From Clostridia bacterium (lineage in GTDB: Bacteria; Bacillota_A; Clostridia; Christensenellales; Aristaeellaceae): a stretch of 8,834 nt of DNA. The position numbers and the translations under genes are program-made. Location of the stretch: contig JAFUPO010000229.1 of assembly GCA_017481185.1 (NCBI GenBank), forward strand, positions 1-8,834, in the 5' to 3' direction. The notes below the pieces were generated by a model. It worked only from the letters and a program-made list of their open reading frames with translations, ran no database searches and was not told the origin of the DNA. Below, piece after piece: positions 4,753 through 8,834 of the stretch; the stretch's first letter is position 1; each line of letters begins with the position of its first letter.

Positions 4753-5919
4753 TCAGAATCTTAGCTCCACCGCATCCTCCGTGTGCAGCGTGCGGTTAAA
4801 ATCCTCATCGTAGGTTTCCAGCGTCATCACGATGGTCTCCGGCTGAGCGAACAGATGCATCGCCTCATAGGTATAAACGTTCATCCATCTGCCGTCAGGC
4901 AGCTGCACTGGGTCCTCAAAGCTGCCGCTGGCGTTGCCGGTCCAGGCAGTCATTCCCGGCACGGTGAAGTCAAGGCCCCACAGCCAGCCCATGCCCTTGC
5001 CGCCGTCCACAGGCTTTTCAGGCGTAATGTATTCCACTTGGATATAAGCGGCGGTGGCCGTAGTATATGCTTCACGGATGCGCAGTTCATAATTTTCAAA
5101 CACAAAGGTCTTTTCACCCATGTATTCCCTACAGGCGCTATCCAAAAGGTTTTCTGCCAAAGTAAAGGTCAGGGTAAACTCATCCGCCTTTTCAAACTGG
5201 CCGGTAGCCAGCAGGCTCTGCACATAGCCTTCATCTGACTTTTGCTCCGTATAGATATAGCCATCCCCTTCCACCGGAATCTTGCCCCGGCTGCGGATAT
5301 CCGCAATGGCCTTAAGATACTCCTCCGTCGTATCGGCAGGATCCACGTCCTCATATTCCGCCAGTGGGCGCAGCACTGTAAAATGCATTTCCCAGGTTTC
5401 GCCCTTGTTTTCCGGCAGCTCGCCCAGCATCATACCCTCGCTTTCTCCCTGGGGCAAAAAGTATTCGCTGCCAAAGGTGGCACTGCGCCAATGGGCGGAC
5501 TCGCCTCCCACCAGAGGGTTGTCCTGGACCACATAGAGGCCTTCTTCATTCGTCAGGTTGTTCATCGTCCAGCTCAGGGCCCAGCTTTTGCCCGGCGCAT
5601 CATAAACGGCCTCCTCCATACGGCAGCTGACGACCTGGCCCTGGTAGGATGCGTTTACTGGCTGCACCCCCTGAGCCACGCTGCCATTGGGCGTGTCATT
5701 GTACATAAAAAGCTTAAGCACTCCCCACTCCGTTCCCAAAGCCACGGTGCCAGCCAATGCTAGAATAACCAGCAGCACAGCTGCAAACGACACTCTTTTT
5801 TTCATCACAGGTTCCTCTCCTTTCTGTTGAGCCATGATCCGCCGGGCCAGATAGGGATCGGCCTTGAGACCTGAAAGCCTGTGATCCACAGCGTTTTTGA
5901 AATCTTCTCGTTCAACCAT
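4753..5919 (-). CDS. Anti-sigma-like single-pass membrane protein B
   Basis: A 388-residue paralogue in design of protein A: cytoplasmic segment 1-42, membrane segment about 43-63, then about 325 outer residues with EEAVYDA at 102-108, matching DEVLYDG of protein A at the same position. The cytoplasmic segment ends with IMAQQKGEEPVMKK (28-41), nearly the same as in A. The outer domains have diverged strongly, suggesting different signals. The expected role is signal-dependent control of sigma B, inferred from gene order. The frame extends to 5943, but the ATG at 5917-5919 follows AAGGGAG at a good distance, and its N-terminus aligns with A. It overlaps the end of sigma B by 8 nt, which suggests translational coupling. 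There is no zinc anti-sigma motif. A second possible start is GTG/ATG at 5803-5808. Confidence 0.8.
   Translation of the reverse strand: MVEREDFKNAVDHRLSGLKADPYLARRIMAQQKGEEPVMKKRVSFAAVLLVILALAGTVALGTEWGVLKLFMYNDTPNGSVAQGVQPVNASYQGQVVSCRMEEAVYDAPGKSWALSWTMNNLTNEEGLYVVQDNPLVGGESAHWRSATFGSEYFLPQGESEGMMLGELPENKGETWEMHFTVLRPLAEYEDVDPADTTEEYLKAIADIRSRGKIPVEGDGYIYTEQKSDEGYVQSLLATGQFEKADEFTLTFTLAENLLDSACREYMGEKTFVFENYELRIREAYTTATAAYIQVEYITPEKPVDGGKGMGWLWGLDFTVPGMTAWTGNASGSFEDPVQLPDGRWMNVYTYEAMHLFAQPETIVMTLETYDEDFNRTLHTEDAVELRF
5803..5823 (-). promoter_or_regulatory. Candidate internal start site in anti-sigma B
   Basis: On the minus strand AAAGGAG (5823 down to 5817) is followed after 8 nt by in-frame GTG (5808-5806) and immediately by ATG (5805-5803), then AAA AAA AGA. 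The product would begin MKKRVSFAAVLLVILALAG, a typical export signal, and lack the cytoplasmic segment. Spacing and position match the site in anti-sigma A exactly. Use is inferred, not shown. Confidence 0.45.
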
Positions 5920-6430
5920 AAGGCCCGCTCCCTTCCAATACATTTTTTAGTTTTTCCCTTCCCCGTTTCAATCGGCCTGACACGGAGGACTGGGAAATGC
6001 CCAGCGCATCTGAGATCTCCAGGGTACTCATGCCCTGATAGTAGTAAAGCACGATCACTTCGCGAAGCTTTAAGGGCAGGTTCATTACCGAGATGACCAG
6101 CTCCTCCTCGCGTTTTTCAAAGGGCTGTGAAGCCTCGGGCAGCATTTCAGGTGTGATCCGCCGGTCCATAAAGCGCAGCCATCGGTCCCGGTTCATATCC
6201 CGGCAGGTGTTGATGGCGATGCGCATCAGCCAGGTTTTTTCGCTGCTCTCTGCTCGAAAGGAGGCCAGGCTGCGATAGACCTTGATAAAGGTTTCCTGCA
6301 CTGCGTCCTCTGCCAGGGACCGATCCCGTAAATGGAGGCAGCACATGCGCAAAAGCGCCTGCTGATACTCGGCTACCAGCCGTTCAAATCGTTGGTCCAA
6401 AGCGCTGTCAGGGCCCGTGACGTTGCGCAT
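5912..6430 (-). CDS. ECF-family RNA polymerase sigma factor B
   Basis: A 172-residue ECF sigma factor clearly related to sigma A. Region 2 spans about 17-91 with DRSLAEDAVQETF at 36-48, the same positions as in A, then SEKTWLMRIAINTCRD (63-78) and RDRWLRFMDRR (81-91). Region 4 spans about 111-165 with LPLKLREVIVLYYYQG and a helix-turn-helix at about 134-156 (STLEISDALGISQSSVSGRL). The two region 4 recognition helices differ (RSAVYRRL in A, QSSVSGRL in B), so their -35 elements may differ. AAGGAGG is 7 nt before the ATG. The 3' end overlaps the anti-sigma B start by 8 nt. It is divergent from the glycoside hydrolase operon; control of that operon is possible but not shown. Confidence 0.94.
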   Translation of the reverse strand: MRNVTGPDSALDQRFERLVAEYQQALLRMCCLHLRDRSLAEDAVQETFIKVYRSLASFRAESSEKTWLMRIAINTCRDMNRDRWLRFMDRRITPEMLPEASQPFEKREEELVISVMNLPLKLREVIVLYYYQGMSTLEISDALGISQSSVSGRLKRGREKLKNVLEGSGPYG

Positions 6431-6463
6431 ACGCTCACCTCCTTACACCTCTTAGACGAATGG
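6431..6463 (-). repeat. Leader of sigma B, similar to that of sigma A
   Basis: These 33 nt begin CCATTC and place AAGGAGGTGAG at the same offset from the start codon as the sigma A leader. The B copy contains CGTC, which resembles the -10 element of some ECF promoters; the A copy has CCGT there instead. No matching AAC-type -35 lies at the right distance, so an autoregulatory promoter is only a possibility. Confidence 0.4.
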
Positions 6464-6496
6464 GCGCGAAAGAATATCGCATCCCAGAAAAATATT

Positions 6497-6526
6497 TTGC
6501 CCTTTGCCCGCCGGCCGTGCTATAAT
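6497..6526 (+). promoter_or_regulatory. Promoter of the GH2-esterase operon
   Basis: TATAAT (6521-6526) is preceded by TGC, giving an extended -10 (TGnTATAAT). TTGCCC (6497-6502) 18 nt upstream is a weak -35. The start would be near 6533, leaving a leader of about 24 nt before the ATG at 6557. The form is that of a housekeeping promoter, not an ECF promoter. Confidence 0.65.
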
Positions 6527-6556
6527 GCACCCATCAAGTAAAAAACGGTGAATGAC

Positions 6557-8200
6557 ATGAATTGGATGGATCTGTACCCCCGGCCCCAACTGCGCCGGGA
6601 AAGCTATTATCCCTTAAAGGAGGGCTGGACTCTGAACGGCCAGCCCATCCGGCTGCCCTTTCCGCCTGAGAGCACCTTAAGCGGCTGGCAGGGCCCCGTG
6701 CCGGAGGAAATGGATTATGAAACGGCCTTCACCCTGCCTCAGGGCTTTTTGCCAAAGGGGTTCCGGCTGATCCTTCATGTGGGCGCTGCGGATCAGATTG
6801 CCCAGGTGACGCTCAATGGCCATGCCATTATCCGTCATGAGGGCGGTTACCTCCCCGTCTGCGCCGATGTAACAGACTTTTTGCTCCCGGAGAAGGAGCT
6901 GGAACTCCACTGTACCGATGCCCTGGATCATACCTATCCCTACGGCAAGCAAACAAAAAAGCGGGGCGGTATGTGGTACACGCCGGTCAGCGGCATCTGG
7001 CAGCCGGTGTGGCTGGAGGCAGTGCCCGAAAAGGCCATTGCTTCCCTCCGAATCACCCCTGACCTTAAGGGCATCACCCTGAAAGTGGAGGCCCCCGGCA
7101 CCTGCCAGGGCCTTATCCGCTTTGGGGAAGAAACCCTCCCCATCCCCCCCTTTGACCCGGCCCAGCCCCTGCGCATTGATCTGCCGGAAGCTATGCGCCA
7201 TCTTTGGTCGCCGGATGCGCCCCATCTCTATGATCTGGAGCTGACCTGCGGTCAGGACCATATCAGCAGCTATTTTGCCCTGCGCACGGTATCCATTGCG
7301 CCGGATAAAAAGGGCGTTCAGCGCCTGTGCCTTAATGGCAAACCTATCTTTTTAAATGGTGTTTTGGATCAGGGCTATTTTCCCGACGGCATCTTTCTGC
7401 CCGAGGATCCCCTCGACTTTGAGCGGGACATTCTGCGCATGAAAAACCTGGGCTTCAACCTTTTGCGCAAGCACATCAAGGTGGAGCCGGAAATTTTCTA
7501 CCACGCCTGCGACCGGCTGGGTATGCTGGTCATGCAGGATATGGTGAACAACGGCGGCTACAACTTCATTCTGGATACCGCCCTGCCCACCATCGGCGTT
7601 CTCAGGCGCCCCCATCTGCCTGCCGCCCCCCAGCGCAAAGCGATCTTTGAAAGCCACTCCCTGGGCATCCTCAATCATCTGCACAACCACCCCTGTGTTA
7701 TCGCCTACACCATTTTCAATGAGGGCTGGGGCCAGTTTGAAGCCGACCGCCTTTACCGGGCGCTGAAAAAGGCCGATCCCACCCGCATTTATGATACTGC
7801 CTCCGGCTGGTTCATTCCCCGGGAAACGGATGTGGACAGCGTGCACGTTTACTTTCGCAACAAGCGCCTGAAGCCGAAAAAGCGCCCCCTGCTCCTGAGC
7901 GAATGTGGCGGCTATACCCGGGCCATCCCCGGGCATCTGTTCAATACCGCAAAACAGTACGGCTACGGCAAAGCCGAAACGGCCGGGCAATTGACCGATA
8001 AGTTCTGCCAGATGTATGATGAAATGGTGCTGCCCGCCATTCCCCAGGGGCTGTGCGGCGTGGTGTACACCCAGCTTTCAGACGTGGAGGATGAGATCAA
8101 CGGCCTGTACACCTACGATCGCCAGGTGTGCAAGGTGGACAAGGCCAAACTCTGCCAATGCCTTCAAAGGGCTGTAAAGGAGCTTAACGATGCTGTATAA
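6557..8200 (+). CDS. Glycoside hydrolase family 2 protein
   Basis: A 547-residue GH2 enzyme without signal peptide, so cytoplasmic. The order is typical: an N-terminal sugar-binding jelly-roll domain (about 1-160, ending with the GH2 signature SGIWQPVWLE at 145-154), an immunoglobulin-like domain (about 160-250) and a TIM barrel (about 255-547). The predicted acid/base is E389 in FNEGWGQ (387-393) and the nucleophile E449 in SECGGY (448-453). It removes a terminal sugar from oligosaccharides; beta-galactosidase, beta-glucuronidase or another exo-activity cannot be told apart. It is shorter than LacZ and similar to compact clostridial GH2 enzymes. GTG at 6548 is in frame but has no ribosome binding site. 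GGTGA (6547-6551) 5 nt before the ATG at 6557 favours that start. The esterase gene overlaps its end by 11 nt, so the two are one operon. Confidence 0.9.
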   Translation: MNWMDLYPRPQLRRESYYPLKEGWTLNGQPIRLPFPPESTLSGWQGPVPEEMDYETAFTLPQGFLPKGFRLILHVGAADQIAQVTLNGHAIIRHEGGYLPVCADVTDFLLPEKELELHCTDALDHTYPYGKQTKKRGGMWYTPVSGIWQPVWLEAVPEKAIASLRITPDLKGITLKVEAPGTCQGLIRFGEETLPIPPFDPAQPLRIDLPEAMRHLWSPDAPHLYDLELTCGQDHISSYFALRTVSIAPDKKGVQRLCLNGKPIFLNGVLDQGYFPDGIFLPEDPLDFERDILRMKNLGFNLLRKHIKVEPEIFYHACDRLGMLVMQDMVNNGGYNFILDTALPTIGVLRRPHLPAAPQRKAIFESHSLGILNHLHNHPCVIAYTIFNEGWGQFEADRLYRALKKADPTRIYDTASGWFIPRETDVDSVHVYFRNKRLKPKKRPLLLSECGGYTRAIPGHLFNTAKQYGYGKAETAGQLTDKFCQMYDEMVLPAIPQGLCGVVYTQLSDVEDEINGLYTYDRQVCKVDKAKLCQCLQRAVKELNDAV

Positions 8201-8834
8201 AGAATTGCCCCTGGCCGTGCCCGGCTCCCTGGCCGAGGCCAAGGCCACCCTGTACCTGATTGATGATATGCCCCTTGTTTCCAAGCGGCCGGTGGTCATC
8301 GTCTGCCCCGGCGGGGCTTATGAGTTCTGCTCCCAGCGGGAGGCGGAGCCCATCGCTCTGCCATTTCTGGCCAATGGATACCATGCGGCGGTGATGAACT
8401 ACTCCACCGCCCCTGCCCGCTTCCCCACGGCGCTTTTAGAGGTGGGGCAATTGGTCAAAACCCTCCGGGAGCAGGCTGACTGGCCCATCGACCCTGACCG
8501 GATCTATGTGCTGGGCTTCTCCGCTGGGGGGCATCTGGCGGCCAGCTACGGCGCCCTCTGGCAGGAGCCCTGGGTTTGTGATGCCCTGGGCTGCGCCTCC
8601 AAAACGCTCCGCCCTGCCGGAATGATCCTCTGCTATCCGGTCATCACCTCCGGGAAGGGCAGCCACGAAGGCTCCTTCCGCAACCTGCTGGGAGAGCGTT
8701 ATGATGAAATGAAGGCCTCCCTTTCCCTGGAAAACCGCATCACGAAAAACGCCCCGCCTGCCTTCATCTGGCACACGGGGGAGGATGAGACCGTGCCGGT
8801 GGTCAACGCACTGAAAATGGTCTCTGCTTTAACG
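8190..8834 (+). CDS. Alpha/beta-hydrolase, acetyl-esterase-like, 3' end missing
   Basis: The first 215 residues of a cytoplasmic alpha/beta-hydrolase, cut by the window end. CPGGAY (39-44) forms the oxyanion region, the nucleophile elbow is G109-F-S111-A-G-G, and D199 in HTGEDETVPV (195-204) is the likely catalytic Asp. The catalytic His would lie beyond the window. The pattern fits acetyl-xylan-esterase or BD-FAE-like carbohydrate esterases, which remove acetyl groups from short oligosaccharides. AAGGAG (8177-8182) lies 7 nt before the ATG. The start overlaps the GH2 stop by 11 nt, which implies translational coupling and a joint role: the esterase clears acetyl groups that would block GH2. 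The frame stays open to the last base of the window. Confidence 0.88.
   Translation, partial: MLYKELPLAVPGSLAEAKATLYLIDDMPLVSKRPVVIVCPGGAYEFCSQREAEPIALPFLANGYHAAVMNYSTAPARFPTALLEVGQLVKTLREQADWPIDPDRIYVLGFSAGGHLAASYGALWQEPWVCDALGCASKTLRPAGMILCYPVITSGKGSHEGSFRNLLGERYDEMKASLSLENRITKNAPPAFIWHTGEDETVPVVNALKMVSALT

Noticed and set aside
7352..7990. A 212-codon minus-strand open frame inside GH2
   Set aside because: It is a shadow of the GH2 catalytic domain with no start signal or recognisable protein.
1..8834. CRISPR array, tRNA, rRNA or insertion sequence
   Set aside because: No regularly spaced direct repeats, tRNA-like cloverleaf, rRNA signature, transposase or terminal inverted repeats with target duplications were seen.

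Overview
The window looks like chromosomal DNA from a fermentative, probably gut-associated Clostridia (Firmicutes; Oscillospirales-like by impression). The grounds are moderately high GC, strong AGGAGG ribosome binding sites, short intergenic gaps closed by hairpin terminators, a clostridial-type ECF sigma/anti-sigma arrangement, and a cytoplasmic glycan-degradation operon. The placement is inferred from style and family content; no marker gene is present.

Layout. Positions 1-343 carry no convincing gene. They hold a run of stem-loops ending in a strong plus-strand terminator (46-194), further unexplained hairpins, and a terminator shared with the next gene. A minus-strand GNAT acetyltransferase of the spermidine/spermine (SSAT/thialysine) type follows (344-808). 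It is divergent from a plus-strand MFS transporter (928-2112) with a clear housekeeping promoter. The MFS gene ends in a terminator whose loop contains its stop codon, and it converges on the first ECF module: anti-sigma-like membrane protein A (2133-3365) and ECF sigma A (3374-3868), both minus. Divergent from sigma A is a two-gene plus-strand operon: a stand-alone PD-(D/E)XK nuclease-like protein (3994-4437) and a small conserved hypothetical protein (4454-4711). This converges through a bidirectional terminator on a second, paralogous ECF module: anti-sigma-like protein B (4753-5919) and ECF sigma B (5912-6430). Divergent from sigma B is a GH2 glycoside hydrolase (6557-8200) overlapping a carbohydrate-esterase-like alpha/beta hydrolase (8190 to beyond the window end).

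How it fits together. The core of the window is two copies of the same signalling design: an ECF sigma factor followed by a single-pass membrane protein with a cytoplasmic segment of about 40 residues and a large outer domain. The cytoplasmic segments share a GEEPVxKK motif at the membrane boundary and lack the zinc-binding HxxxCxxC signature of classical anti-sigma factors. In both genes the DNA encoding this motif also forms a strong Shine-Dalgarno sequence 8 nt before an in-frame GTG. Initiation there would yield a protein beginning with a signal-peptide-like segment and lacking the cytoplasmic part. This possible second start is the most interesting observation here. The GH2/esterase pair probably de-acetylates and hydrolyses imported oligosaccharides in the cytoplasm. 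Whether sigma A or sigma B controls the operons beside them cannot be told from sequence: both neighbouring plus-strand promoters look like ordinary housekeeping promoters.
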